This document shows positions 35,801 to 44,969 of a DNA stretch of 64,000 bases, in pieces. Source of the DNA: Caulobacter sp. X (GTDB lineage: Bacteria > Pseudomonadota > Alphaproteobacteria > Caulobacterales > Caulobacteraceae). A program made the translations under genes and the position numbers. Positions within the stretch are counted from its first letter, which is position 1, and each line of letters starts with the position of its first letter. The notes beneath the pieces are model-generated. The model ran no database searches and was not told the origin of the DNA. It saw nothing but the letters and a program-made list of their open reading frames with translations. The DNA lies in the NCBI RefSeq assembly GCF_002742635.1, contig NZ_PEGF01000002.1:248001-312000 (forward strand), given 5' to 3'.

Positions 35801-36058
35801 AACGCTCAATCCAAGTACCGGACCAGCGCGCTGAGCAACACGCCGACCACGGCCAATAACGGCGTCCTCTACCACGCCGCGCGCGAGCTCTGGAACGTCA
35901 GCGCCAGCTACAAGATCAACAAGCAGTTCGAGGTCATGCTGGCCGGCCGCAACATCTTCAACGCGCCGGACGTGATCTACTCGAACGTCCGCAGCCGGGT
36001 GCAGCAGTACAGCATCTATGGCTCGATGTGGAACATCGGCGTCAAGGGCACCTTCTAG
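32831..36058 (+). CDS. TonB-dependent receptor with STN and carboxypeptidase-regulatory-like domains
   Basis: The product has 1075 residues from the ATG at 32831 (G-rich site about 10 nt upstream; ATG at 32804 would add 9 residues). Signal peptide about 1-26 (AFAQ), STN about 27-100 (RVFDVPAQAAVRAIPELARQ), then a CarboxypepD_reg-like beta-sandwich about 112-190 (VRGRVLNTATGEYVRNAEI, GEFRLTGVPSGDVTIKVKYA), TonB-box region VEAVTITAKREG, plug and barrel ending in VGVKGTF-like NIGVKGTF. Having both accessory domains in one receptor is uncommon in Proteobacteria and recalls SusC-like proteins. Sigma/FecR lie upstream and a PhoD phosphatase downstream, suggesting a phosphorylated nutrient. Confidence 0.92.
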   Translation: MISRSSLLACGASLVAMAIAAPAFAQDRVFDVPAQAAVRAIPELARQGQVQIIAPARQLEGIQTPAVKGTMDVRAALRRLIAGTPLQIDTDDGQIITLRSTASASRPQSGVGSGNVRGRVLNTATGEYVRNAEIRVEGAPIVAYSEDDGEFRLTGVPSGDVTIKVKYAGLQEATLVVSVAPNQTAALDVSLSPLSSLDQVEAVTITAKREGQAAAIMERRASTNAKTVVAADNFGALTMGDVGEFMKNMPGVSLDYTEVDATAVRIGGLDPKYSTFTTDGARMATATSNNNSGRQNSFEQMSITGVDSIELNNTLQASMDADSPGGAINLRSKYAFQRTSRLLRFQVGGVGTSDSELSRKYLPDDKKHSTIFPSGQVGYADVFLDGRLGIAFNASYNANYVQQDRIQTDWSYLASGRVIPYQVMWRPGPKLTHRKAANLSVDYKLSDQWALSLRSTYSFYDVEYFNQYTYLIFGTTTTSQTTADSTPTHIVVNPNGTNTRLHTQYSHRYAGTPSWLFTPKLEYRGDTWEALLRGSYSSSEFNFRDNSKGFFQRTDDYLTRIGFTLDRASEDSNQWTLRQTAGRPWGDPISFNRDDDIGNNIRTSESDAQNQMYGLNFDLKKKLNIGDVQLKVLAGAAYRTNVWKTNEGSYQQFQYVGPTGDLTQKAPEAVIPWTQNYQFKILGFDAGNLNDQNWRADSNYAVYDIYKAHPEYFVPDTVGNLKRRLDNNKKVGEEINAAYFEVQPRIGKASFDLGLRYEKTKTDARVADIRPAKEVTAAGLSTSTVPGLLYQYRNGAYSTRHGEYDDWFWSGGAKYDFTRKLVGQLAFSQSILRPDYGNLGGVVSVNDDTLIVSVPNPLLKPEHSTKYFASLQYYLEPSGVIGISAYKLDVKDMQVTGVTVNPEDVGYNPADYAGYAFRSAQNLPGTNTNNGLTLEYDQQLTFLPGALRGLGLRASITKIDPDGERVSLPKTSGNWGLRYSYGKFDVQLTGNAQSKYRTSALSNTPTTANNGVLYHAARELWNVSASYKINKQFEVMLAGRNIFNAPDVIYSNVRSRVQQYSIYGSMWNIGVKGTF

Positions 36059-36077
36059 ACTTCCCCGACCGACTTCC

Positions 36078-36112
36078 CTCCCGCGGCTTGCCGGCCGCGG
36101 GAGTTTTCTTTT
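36078..36112 (+). terminator. Intrinsic terminator between TBDR and phoD-like gene
   Basis: A perfect 10-bp stem (36078-36087 with 36094-36103) with 6-nt loop is followed by TTTTCTTTT. It ends 15 bp before the phosphatase start, so the phosphatase would be expressed only by readthrough at reduced level. Confidence 0.85.
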
Positions 36113-36127
36113 GCGGAGAACCTTCCC

Positions 36128-37747
36128 ATGGCTTCAAGGATCGATCGTCGCAGCCTGATCGCCGGGGGTCTCGGCCTGGCCGGCCTGATCCTGCCCGCCG
36201 GTCAGGCGCTGGCCCGGCAGATGCTGGGCGCGACCGGCTTCACCCACAATGTCGCCAGCGGCGAGCCCGCCGCCGACTCCATGTTGCTGTGGACGCGCTA
36301 TGTCCCCGCGACGGACACGAATGTCGTCCGGCTCGAGGTCGAGATCGCCTTGGACCCGGTCTTCGCCAAGGTGGTGTCGGGCGGGGCCGTGCGCACCGGC
36401 GCCTACCGCGACTGGACCGCCAAGGTGACGGTCGACGGGCTGAAGCCGGCGACGGTTTATTGGTATCGCTTCGTGGCGCCGGACGGCGCCAAGTCACCGG
36501 TGGGGCGCACCAAGACCTTGCCCCAAGGGCCGGTGAGCCGCTTCGGCTTGGCGGTCTTCTCGTGCTCGAACCTGCCCTACGGCTGGTTCAACGCCTACGC
36601 CCACGCCGCCGCGCGTCCGGATCTGGATCTGTGGTTGCACACCGGCGACTACCTCTACGAATACGGCTCGGTCTCCATCAAGCCGGCCGATCTCGTGGCC
36701 GGCCGGCTGCCCGAGCCCTCGACCGAGATCCTGGCCATCGCCGACTATCGTCTGCGCTTCGCTAGCTATCGGGCCGATCCCGACCTGCAGCGCCTGCACC
36801 AGATGGCGCCGATGGTCGCGCTGTGGGACGACCACGAGTCGTCCAACGATAGCTGGGAGGGCGGCGCCCAGAACCATCAGCCGGACAAGGAAGGCGACTG
36901 GAACCTCCGCCGCGCCGCCGCCATGCAGGTCTATCGCGAGTGGATGCCGGTCTCCGACGAGCCCTGGAAGGCCTATCCGATCGGGACGCTGGCGACGCTC
37001 TATCGCACGGAGTCGCGGCTCCTGGCTCGAACCAAGCCCGTCGACATCGACGCGACCTTCAAGGCCGCAGATCCGGACGCCGCCTTGAAGGCGTTCCGCG
37101 ACGGGGTCTGGCGAGATCCCTCGGCGACCATGATGGGCTCGACCCAGGAGAGCTGGCTGGCCCACCAGATGAAGACCAACCCCGGTTGGCAGCTGGTCGG
37201 CATGGGCACCATCCTGGGCCGGACGGTCATGCCCAAGGACGCCGTGGACTGGCTGCGCCCGACCGTGTCGGACAAGAAGGCGGCCGGCTATCGCAACGAC
37301 ATCCGCGCCGCCGCTCAGGGCCTGCCAATGTGGATGGACCGCTGGGACGGCTATCCCGCCGCCCGCTCACGCCTGCTGAAGTCGGCCCAGGCCGCCGACG
37401 CCGACCTCGTCATGTTGTCCGGAGACAGTCACAACGCTTGGGCCTTCGGCCTGATCGAGGACGGCCACCCCGCCGGCGTCGAGTTCGCCGGCCACAGCGT
37501 CACCTCGAATGGCCTGGAGGGCGATATGGGCGCCGACCCCGGCGTCGTCGCGCGCGGCTTCATGGCCGCCAACCCCGAGATGAAGTGGGCGGACACCAGC
37601 CAGCGTGGTTACATGATGATCGACATCGCCCAGAAGCGCGTGACGGGTGAGTGGCTGTTCCTGAAGACAATCAAGGAACGCGACGCCACGCTGGCTGGAA
37701 CCCATAGGATGTCGGTCGAGCGCGGGCGAAAGGCGTTCAGCGCCTAG
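36128..37747 (+). CDS. phoD: PhoD-type alkaline phosphatase/phosphodiesterase, Tat-exported
   Basis: The product has 539 residues. The N-terminus is a twin-arginine signal (DRRSLIAGG plus hydrophobic stretch to about 29). An N-terminal PhoD domain (FTHNVASGEPAADSMLLWTR) is followed by the phosphatase domain with motifs VFSCSNLPYGWFNAY, HTGDYLYEYG, WDDHESSNDSWEGG and LSGDSHNAWAF. PhoD enzymes use Fe/Ca centres and release phosphate from diesters and teichoic-acid-like polymers. Tat export agrees with folding with metals in the cytoplasm. A GGAG ribosome site lies upstream of the ATG. It completes the phosphorus-scavenging set with the upstream phosphoesterases. Confidence 0.93.
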   Translation: MASRIDRRSLIAGGLGLAGLILPAGQALARQMLGATGFTHNVASGEPAADSMLLWTRYVPATDTNVVRLEVEIALDPVFAKVVSGGAVRTGAYRDWTAKVTVDGLKPATVYWYRFVAPDGAKSPVGRTKTLPQGPVSRFGLAVFSCSNLPYGWFNAYAHAAARPDLDLWLHTGDYLYEYGSVSIKPADLVAGRLPEPSTEILAIADYRLRFASYRADPDLQRLHQMAPMVALWDDHESSNDSWEGGAQNHQPDKEGDWNLRRAAAMQVYREWMPVSDEPWKAYPIGTLATLYRTESRLLARTKPVDIDATFKAADPDAALKAFRDGVWRDPSATMMGSTQESWLAHQMKTNPGWQLVGMGTILGRTVMPKDAVDWLRPTVSDKKAAGYRNDIRAAAQGLPMWMDRWDGYPAARSRLLKSAQAADADLVMLSGDSHNAWAFGLIEDGHPAGVEFAGHSVTSNGLEGDMGADPGVVARGFMAANPEMKWADTSQRGYMMIDIAQKRVTGEWLFLKTIKERDATLAGTHRMSVERGRKAFSA

Positions 37748-38673
37748 ACTGAGCCGCGAGCGCGGGGACCGCGCCGATCAGCATTGTCCCGACGATTGAT
37801 CATCACGGGGCTTGTTAGGAAAGAAGATTGGCGGATGGCTAGCGCCATCCGCCTGGCGCGCGGTGGGGAGGTTAGAACGACTTCTTGACGCCGATCTCGA
37901 ACGGGCGGCCCAGCGGGTTGCTCGTCCGCGGATCGTAGCCGAATTTCTCCTGACTGATGGCGCGGGGACAGTCTCGCATTGCGAGGCGGTCGCTGTTCAC
38001 AAACAGTGAGCCGCCACCGCGCGCTCTGTTCCGCGCCGCCTCTCCTGGCGGAAAGAGGGTGTCCGCTTGCTGGTGCCTTAATGATTGGATTTATTGCAGT
38101 TTCGGCTCGTAGGCCTACATTTTTACCCACATCTCTGAGCGGGCATTGGTGGAGTGATTTGATCTGCAGATCGGCGAAGAGCCGTCTCAAACGGCCTGGA
38201 CGAGCCTCGTCTAGCGGACCTCAGCACTTGGTCGAACGCGGCGAGGCGGTCGATGTCGGCATCGCGTCCCACAGTCTCGGCTTGCTCTAGGTCGTCCGCA
38301 GCGGCCTCCGTGTCGTTGGCGCGCTAAACGGAGCTGCCGAAATCTGATCGAGACCGAGCGCCAACACTCCAATTAGCGACGGGGCGCGTCCAAGAACTCT
38401 GCTGAGTTCGTGTTCCGGTAGAGTTTCCCTGCGTGCATTTCGTCACAATTCGATCAGACGCGTGCGATATTCTTTTTAACTGAACTCTACCGCAATGCTG
38501 TGGCGGCGCCTGCCATTAGGGCGAAAATGTCCGCCGAACGCGCAAAATTAGCCTTGCGTGGAAAAAAGGTTGGTTAACAACCCCTGCGAGCGGTTGTTCG
38601 GCGAGCGCCGATTTAGTAAAGGCTTTCTAAATCATCGGGCAAAGACCCGAACGCATAGACTGGTGGGGACCAC
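37748..38673. other. Gene-poor junction before the polysaccharide island
   Basis: These 926 bp carry no convincing complete gene. They hold the 3' remnant of a minus-strand TBDR (37872-37952), then a scrambled stretch; on the minus strand about 38130-38320 an open frame with coding-like composition (reading EQAETVGRDADIDRLAAFDQ) lacks a start and known family and may be another remnant. From about 38,400 the DNA is AT-richer and probably holds the promoter of the sugar transferase gene, including GGTTAACAACC-like sequence near 38,570. No transposase or att site was recognised. Confidence 0.6.
37872..37952 (-). pseudogene. C-terminal remnant of a TonB-dependent receptor
   Basis: Read on the minus strand from 37952, the frame gives QEKFGYDPRTSNPLGRPFEI then GVKKSF and TAA at 37874-37872, a typical last strand and terminal Phe of a TBDR. 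Upstream of 37952 the similarity stops abruptly and no barrel continues in any frame. The rest of the gene has been deleted or displaced, so this marks a rearrangement breakpoint at the edge of the polysaccharide island. Confidence 0.75.
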
Positions 38674-39327
38674 GTGCTGATCGTATCTAATCCGACAGCG
38701 GAGCAGCTACCGTGCGCCGTGCAAGCGTCACCGGTTGCGAAAGATCCGCTCAAGCGAACGATGGATATCCTGGTGGCGGGCGGCGCTCTGCTGTTCTTCG
38801 CGCCACTGCTGGCGCTCGTCGCCATGCTGATTAAGCTGGAGTCGCCAGGCCCCGTGCTTTTCCGCCAATCGCGCGGTGGGCTGAACGGTCAGGCCTTCAC
38901 GATCTTCAAGTTCCGCTCGATGCGCTGCCAGGAAAACGGCTCGAACGTCGTTCAGGCCAAGCGCGACGATGACCGCATCACCACGGTCGGCCGCATCCTG
39001 CGCAAAACCAGCATCGATGAATTGCCGCAGCTGCTGAACGTGCTGAAGGGCGACATGTCCATCGTCGGCCCGCGCCCGCATGCGCTGGCGCATGACGAGC
39101 AATACGGCGCCAAGATTGCGAACTACCATCTGCGTTTTCGCGCCCGTCCCGGTTTGACGGGACTGGCCCAGATCAAGGGCCTCCGTGGCGGTACTAACGA
39201 AGTCGAGGCCATGGCGGCCCGGATCGACGCCGATAACGAATATATCGAGCGTTGGACCTTGAGCGGCGACATCAAGATCCTCTTGATGACGGTGCCGCAT
39301 CTCCTGATGGCCGAGAACGCCTACTAG
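38674..39327 (+). CDS. pssY: Initiating sugar-phosphate transferase (PssY/WcaJ-type)
   Basis: The product has 217 residues starting at GTG 38674 with GGTGGGGA upstream. One membrane segment lies at about 28-53, then the bacterial sugar-transferase domain: GGLNGQAFTIFKFRSMR, GRILRKTSIDELPQLLNVLKG, DMSIVGPRPHA and RARPGLTGLAQIKGLRGG. It attaches hexose-1-phosphate (or similar) to undecaprenyl phosphate to start repeat-unit assembly at the inner membrane. Short, single-domain layout resembles Caulobacter PssY/PssZ rather than five-helix WcaJ. It is the first gene of the island. Confidence 0.9.
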   Translation: MLIVSNPTAEQLPCAVQASPVAKDPLKRTMDILVAGGALLFFAPLLALVAMLIKLESPGPVLFRQSRGGLNGQAFTIFKFRSMRCQENGSNVVQAKRDDDRITTVGRILRKTSIDELPQLLNVLKGDMSIVGPRPHALAHDEQYGAKIANYHLRFRARPGLTGLAQIKGLRGGTNEVEAMAARIDADNEYIERWTLSGDIKILLMTVPHLLMAENAY

Positions 39328-39375
39328 GTGTTGAGCTGTGGCGGGACGGCGTCCCGCCATGGTCGGGGGAATTCC

Positions 39376-40359
39376 ATGCAAAGCGTTTTAGTCACCGGCG
39401 GAGCGGGCTATGTCGGCTCGCACTGCTGTCTGGCCCTGGCCGAGGCCGGATTCCGGCCGGTCGTGTTCGACGACCTGTCGAACGGTCACCGCCAGCACGT
39501 CCAGTGGGGGCCACTGGAGATTGGCGACATCCGCGACGCGGCTCGCCTGGACGCGGTGTTCGCTGAATATGCGCCCGTCGCTGTCCTGCACTTCGCCGCG
39601 CGTATCGAGGTTGGAGAGTCGGTGAAGAACCCCGGCACCTTCTTCGACAACAATGTCGGCGGCGCCATAACCCTGATCGAGGCGGCCCGCCGAGCTGGGG
39701 TCAATGCGATGGTGTTCTCCTCGACCTGCGCCACTTTCGGCGACCCCGTGACCCTGCCGATGGCCGAGGATCACCCTCAAGCGCCGTTGAACCCCTATGG
39801 TCGTAGCAAGCTGATGGTCGAGCAGGCCTTGGCCGACTACGACCGTTATGTCGGTTTCCGAAGCGCGGTCATGCGCTACTTCAACGCCGCCGGCGCCGAC
39901 CCCAAGGGCCGCATCGGCGAATGGCACGAACCCGAGACCCACGCCATCCCGCTGGCGATCCAAGTCGCTCTTGGTCAGCGCGCGAATTTCACGATCTTCG
40001 GCGACGACTATGATACCCGCGACGGCACGGCCGTGCGCGACTATGTCCACGTACTGGACCTCGCCGACGCCCACGTGGCGGCCTTGAAGCGTCTTCTGGC
40101 CGGCGGATCGTCCGAAGCCTTCAATCTGGGCACCGGGACCGGGACTACGGTGAGGGAATTGATCGACGGCGTCGGCCGAGCCGCCGGCAAGCCGCTCACA
40201 ACGCAGCTGGCCGCTCGTCGCCCAGGCGACGCGCCGACCCTCGTCGGCGACAACGCCAAGGCGCGGCAAATGTTGGGCTGGAAGCCGTCGCGCCATCTTG
40301 ACGTCATCCTAACCAGTGCTTGGCGTTGGCACGAGGCTCAAGCGGGTCGCGCTCAATGA
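39376..40359 (+). CDS. galE: UDP-glucose 4-epimerase
   Basis: The product has 327 residues from the ATG at 39376 (GGGGGA 5 nt upstream; earlier in-frame start rejected). Extended SDR: GGAGYVGSH NAD motif at 8-16, LHFAARIEVGESV, the SSTCATFG serine region and catalytic YGRSK, then YFNAAGADP and RDYVHVLDLADAH typical of GalE. It interconverts UDP-Glc and UDP-Gal (or the GlcNAc forms) for the polysaccharide. The Thr of the usual S-x-E/T position is kept. Confidence 0.92.
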   Translation: MQSVLVTGGAGYVGSHCCLALAEAGFRPVVFDDLSNGHRQHVQWGPLEIGDIRDAARLDAVFAEYAPVAVLHFAARIEVGESVKNPGTFFDNNVGGAITLIEAARRAGVNAMVFSSTCATFGDPVTLPMAEDHPQAPLNPYGRSKLMVEQALADYDRYVGFRSAVMRYFNAAGADPKGRIGEWHEPETHAIPLAIQVALGQRANFTIFGDDYDTRDGTAVRDYVHVLDLADAHVAALKRLLAGGSSEAFNLGTGTGTTVRELIDGVGRAAGKPLTTQLAARRPGDAPTLVGDNAKARQMLGWKPSRHLDVILTSAWRWHEAQAGRAQ

Positions 40360-40444
40360 CGGCAGCAACAAGAGACTTCGCTTTTTACCTCCACAAAGTG
40401 AGCGTCAGCGCACCGCGCCGCTCAACCGATATCAGGAAGCATCA

Positions 40445-41752
<1,308 letters not shown>

Positions 41753-41797
41753 GCCTATCCATCAGGCTGCCTACCGGGAAATTCTGGGAGTACTAAC

Positions 41798-42760
41798 GTG
41801 ACCAACGTGATTGTCTTTGGCTCGAGCGGCTTCATAGGAACGCGTTTGGTCAGGCGGCTGGCCGGGCAAGGTCAGAATGTCGTCGCCATCGACATTCTGC
41901 CCCCGCGCGAAGCTCTGCCGGGCGTACGCTACATCTCTCACGATGTCCGTGAGCCCGTGCCTGCGGCTTTCGGCTTGGAAGACGCCATGATCTACAATCT
42001 GGCGGCTGTTCACCGCACGCCGGGGCACCCTGCTCACGAGTATTACGATACCAATATCTTCGGGGCGCTGAACGCCACGCAGTTCGCGGAAGCCATCGGC
42101 GCTAGGAAGCTCGTGTTCACGAGCTCGATTTCGGTCTACGGCCCCCGCGAGGACGTCGTTGACGAAAGCACGCCTCCCGCCCCCACGTCCGACTATGGGC
42201 GCTCAAAGCTGATGGCTGAGGCCATCCACCGGCGGTGGGCCAGCGCGGCGCATGATCGACGGCTCGTGATCGTTCGGCCGGGCGTGGTTTTCGGACCGGG
42301 CGAGCGGGGCAACTACTCGAACCTCGCCGGAGCGCTAAAGCGCGGTCTCTTCGCCTATCCAGGCCGCAAGAACACGATCAAGAGCGGCGGCTATGTCGAC
42401 GAGTTGCTGAGCGCGCTCGACTTTGTCGTTTCCCGCGACATGCCCGAAGTCACGTTCAACTTCGCGTACCCGGATGAGAGCACGACCGAGGACATCGTGA
42501 AGGCTTTCGGCCGCGTCTCTACGGTGAAGACCAATTACCCCGTCGTTCCAATCGCGCCCCTGCTTGGCGTCGCCTGGTGTTTCGAGTTTGTCGCGCGCCT
42601 GGGCTTCAAGACGCCCATCCACCGCGAGCGCATATGGAAGCTGGTTCGGTCGACGCGCATCAAGCCCAACTGGCTGCTGACCCAAGGCTATTCGTTCGGG
42701 AGCGACGTCGAGTCGGCCTTGCGCGCCTGGTCCGAGGAAACGCGGGGAACGTTCGAGTGA
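41798..42760 (+). CDS. NAD-dependent sugar-nucleotide epimerase/dehydratase-like protein
   Basis: The product has 320 residues from GTG 41798 (TGGGAG upstream). Extended SDR: FGSSGFIGTRLVRRL, NLAAVHRTPGHP, TSSISVYGP, YGRSKLMAE (Tyr-x3-Lys), VRPGVVFGPGERGNYSNL. The C-terminal third lacks features of a specific named epimerase; homologues are often found as ketoreductases or epimerases in O-antigen clusters. It overlaps the next glycosyltransferase by 4 bp (GTGA), so is cotranslated. Exact sugar unknown. Confidence 0.85.
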   Translation: MTNVIVFGSSGFIGTRLVRRLAGQGQNVVAIDILPPREALPGVRYISHDVREPVPAAFGLEDAMIYNLAAVHRTPGHPAHEYYDTNIFGALNATQFAEAIGARKLVFTSSISVYGPREDVVDESTPPAPTSDYGRSKLMAEAIHRRWASAAHDRRLVIVRPGVVFGPGERGNYSNLAGALKRGLFAYPGRKNTIKSGGYVDELLSALDFVVSRDMPEVTFNFAYPDESTTEDIVKAFGRVSTVKTNYPVVPIAPLLGVAWCFEFVARLGFKTPIHRERIWKLVRSTRIKPNWLLTQGYSFGSDVESALRAWSEETRGTFE

Positions 42761-44001
42761 GCGCGTCCGACATGACCCGCGCGGCAAGCGAGCCCGTTCA
42801 AGATGAGTTCGGCTGGCTGGCGGGCTCGTTGCTCGTTCTGAGCAACTACTATCATCCGGAGCCCACGGGCAGCGCGCCGCCGATCACGGATCTCTCGCTC
42901 TGGCTGGCCGAGAATGGGCTGCGTCCCGATGTGTTGGCCGCTCGGCCTAGCTATCCGAAGAACGCCGTCTACGAGGGCTACGAAGCCGGTCAGCGCGACC
43001 ATGAGGATTTCAAGGGCGTCAACGTTCGCCGCGTGAAGTCATACATCGCCAATTCGCGAGGCATGATCGGGCGATTGCTTTCGGAGACCAGCTTCGCCGC
43101 CTCGGCGCTGTTCGCTCGCGAACGGCGCTACAAAGGCGTTATTTGCGTGTGCCCCTCCGTGTTCGTCGTCCTCGTCGCGCCGTTCTTCCGGGCGAGGGAT
43201 GGCCGGGTCGTCGCGATCGTCCATGACATCCAGTCGGGATTGGCCGCTAACCTGAAGTTCGGAATGGCGGGCGGACTGACCCAACTTCTTCGGAAGCTCG
43301 AAGCCTGGGCCCTGAATCGCTGCGATCGCGTGATCGCCTTGACCCCGGGCATGGAGCGCGAGCTGCGGGAGCTGGGCGTCAAGGGGCAGATCGATATCAT
43401 TCCGCCCCAGGTCAACGTCCGTGAGATCGTGCCGATGCCGCGCGCCGAGGGGCGGCCTCTTCTTGTTTACTCCGGCAATCTGGGGCGCAAGCAGGGGCTG
43501 GACCAGGTCATGGCTCTCGCCGCTGAACTTCTGAAGCGGTCGGCCGTTGTCGATATCCTCATCCGCGGCGAGGGCTCCGAGCGGAAGGCCCTTGAGGAGC
43601 AAGCCGAGAGCGAAGGCCTCACGAACGTACGCTTCGCGGATCTAGCGCCCCGTGACCAGTTGAGCGCCGCGATGGGGGCGGCAACGCTGCACCTTGTCCC
43701 GCAAAGTCCCGGCGGCGCCAACTTCGCTTTGCCGAGCAAGATCTTCTCGATCATGGCGGCTGAGCGCCCCTATATCGCGACTGCTGAGGCTGGCACTCCT
43801 CTGGCGTTGATTACTCAAGCTTCCAAAGGCGGGGTGACCATTGAGCCCAACGATGCGCCCGAGTTCGCAGATGCAGTCCAAAAGCTAATATCGGACCCTG
43901 AAGCGCTGCGCAGGATGTCTGCTTCGGGGAGGAGCTATGTCGAGAACTACGTCGACAGAGAAGTCGTATGTAGAAGAATTCTGCGTGCGACTAAAGCTTG
44001 A
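42757..44001 (+). CDS. Group-1 (GT4) glycosyltransferase, WcaI-like
   Basis: The product has 414 residues from GTG 42757, which overlaps the epimerase stop; ATG at 42772 is an alternative. N-terminal LLVLSNYYHPEPTGSAPPITDL and WLAENG are typical of WcaI-type fucosyl/colanic-acid transferases; the C-terminal GT-B domain has LLVYSGNLGRKQGLDQVMALA, GEGSERKALEE and LPSKIFSIMAAERPYIAT. Cytoplasmic face, transfers a sugar onto the lipid-linked repeat unit. The last 150 bp become AT-rich, where the atypical-composition region begins. Confidence 0.88.
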   Translation: MSASDMTRAASEPVQDEFGWLAGSLLVLSNYYHPEPTGSAPPITDLSLWLAENGLRPDVLAARPSYPKNAVYEGYEAGQRDHEDFKGVNVRRVKSYIANSRGMIGRLLSETSFAASALFARERRYKGVICVCPSVFVVLVAPFFRARDGRVVAIVHDIQSGLAANLKFGMAGGLTQLLRKLEAWALNRCDRVIALTPGMERELRELGVKGQIDIIPPQVNVREIVPMPRAEGRPLLVYSGNLGRKQGLDQVMALAAELLKRSAVVDILIRGEGSERKALEEQAESEGLTNVRFADLAPRDQLSAAMGAATLHLVPQSPGGANFALPSKIFSIMAAERPYIATAEAGTPLALITQASKGGVTIEPNDAPEFADAVQKLISDPEALRRMSASGRSYVENYVDREVVCRRILRATKA

Positions 44002-44016
44002 ATATTTCAGATCATA

Positions 44017-44949
44017 ATGGGGGATCATTTGTCTAGAGTCGCGATCGCAATTTTTGCCTTTAATAGGCCAGAAAGTCTAGAAAGGATAATTTTTAGTCTT
44101 TATGAGTGCCCTGAAATTGATGGTACCTCTGTAAATATATTCATAGATGGTCCGCGTAATGAACTTGAACGCGAGCAGGTCGCTCAGACGGCGAAGGTTG
44201 CGAGTGCTTCCAGATTTAGAAATGTGAGAATTGTCCAATCTTCCTCCAATAAGGGATTGAGAAGGTCTATATACGATGGTGTTTCTCAAATCTGCGAGGA
44301 GTTTGGCCGCGTAATTGTTCTGGAAGATGATCTTGTATTGTCCCCGTACGCACTTGAATATTTCATAGGTGGGCTCGACCGATTTGAGAAGAATGATCGA
44401 GTGTGGAGTATTTGTGGGTACACTTACGAACATCCCCGCCTGAGCAAAACTAACCGTGCGTTCTTTCTCCCGTTCGCTCATCCCTGGGGGTGGGCAACTT
44501 GGGCTAGGGCTTGGCGGAGGTTCGAGTTTGATCAGCCATTGGTGTCTAGTCAGGTTCTTGGCACGGCTGAGTTTAGAAGATTCTTTGATGTCGGAGGACT
44601 AAGCCGGGCAACGGACCTGCTTGACTTGGCGCAGCGGGGCAAGGTGGATAGTTGGTTTATACGTTGGCACTGGAAGATATTTCGAGAAGGGGGGGTGTCG
44701 CTCTTTCCTTCTAGACGATTCGTAGTCAATAGAGGCGTTTCTGAGGGGGGGACGCATGCTGGGACTTTGAATCCCTACCGATTACTTGCGGGAAGTCCCG
44801 ATCCATCTGGTGAGATGCCTATTAGTTGGCCGGATGAGATTACGCCAGACTTTGAAGCTCTGAGCTTGATGAGGCGGAGTAGGGATGCATCTGTCCAACG
44901 CTTCATTGCTTGGGCGGGGAGAATTAAAAGATTGTACCTCAAGAGGTAA
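44017..44949 (+). CDS. GT2-like glycosyltransferase
   Basis: The product has 310 residues. A GT-A start (VAIAIFAFNRPESLERIIFS), acidic nucleotide-binding motif VIVLEDDLVLSPYALEYF and the HPWGWATWARAWRRF block, found in a family of polysaccharide-cluster transferases (often with methyltransferase neighbours), support the call. The gene is strongly AT-rich with codon use unlike the flanking host genes, a sign of transfer. Donor and acceptor unknown. Confidence 0.8.
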   Translation: MGDHLSRVAIAIFAFNRPESLERIIFSLYECPEIDGTSVNIFIDGPRNELEREQVAQTAKVASASRFRNVRIVQSSSNKGLRRSIYDGVSQICEEFGRVIVLEDDLVLSPYALEYFIGGLDRFEKNDRVWSICGYTYEHPRLSKTNRAFFLPFAHPWGWATWARAWRRFEFDQPLVSSQVLGTAEFRRFFDVGGLSRATDLLDLAQRGKVDSWFIRWHWKIFREGGVSLFPSRRFVVNRGVSEGGTHAGTLNPYRLLAGSPDPSGEMPISWPDEITPDFEALSLMRRSRDASVQRFIAWAGRIKRLYLKR

Positions 44950-44969
44950 TTTGTATTTCGGAGGCGTAA

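Noticed and set aside
37744..38190. 148-codon minus-strand open frame in the junction
   Set aside because: It lies out of frame over the TBDR remnant, has no ribosome site and an Arg/Pro/Ala-rich composition typical of chance frames.
37748..38673. Insertion sequence or integrase attachment site at the island edge
   Set aside because: No transposase motif, terminal inverted repeat, tRNA end or matching direct repeat at 53.3-53.5 kb was found by eye.
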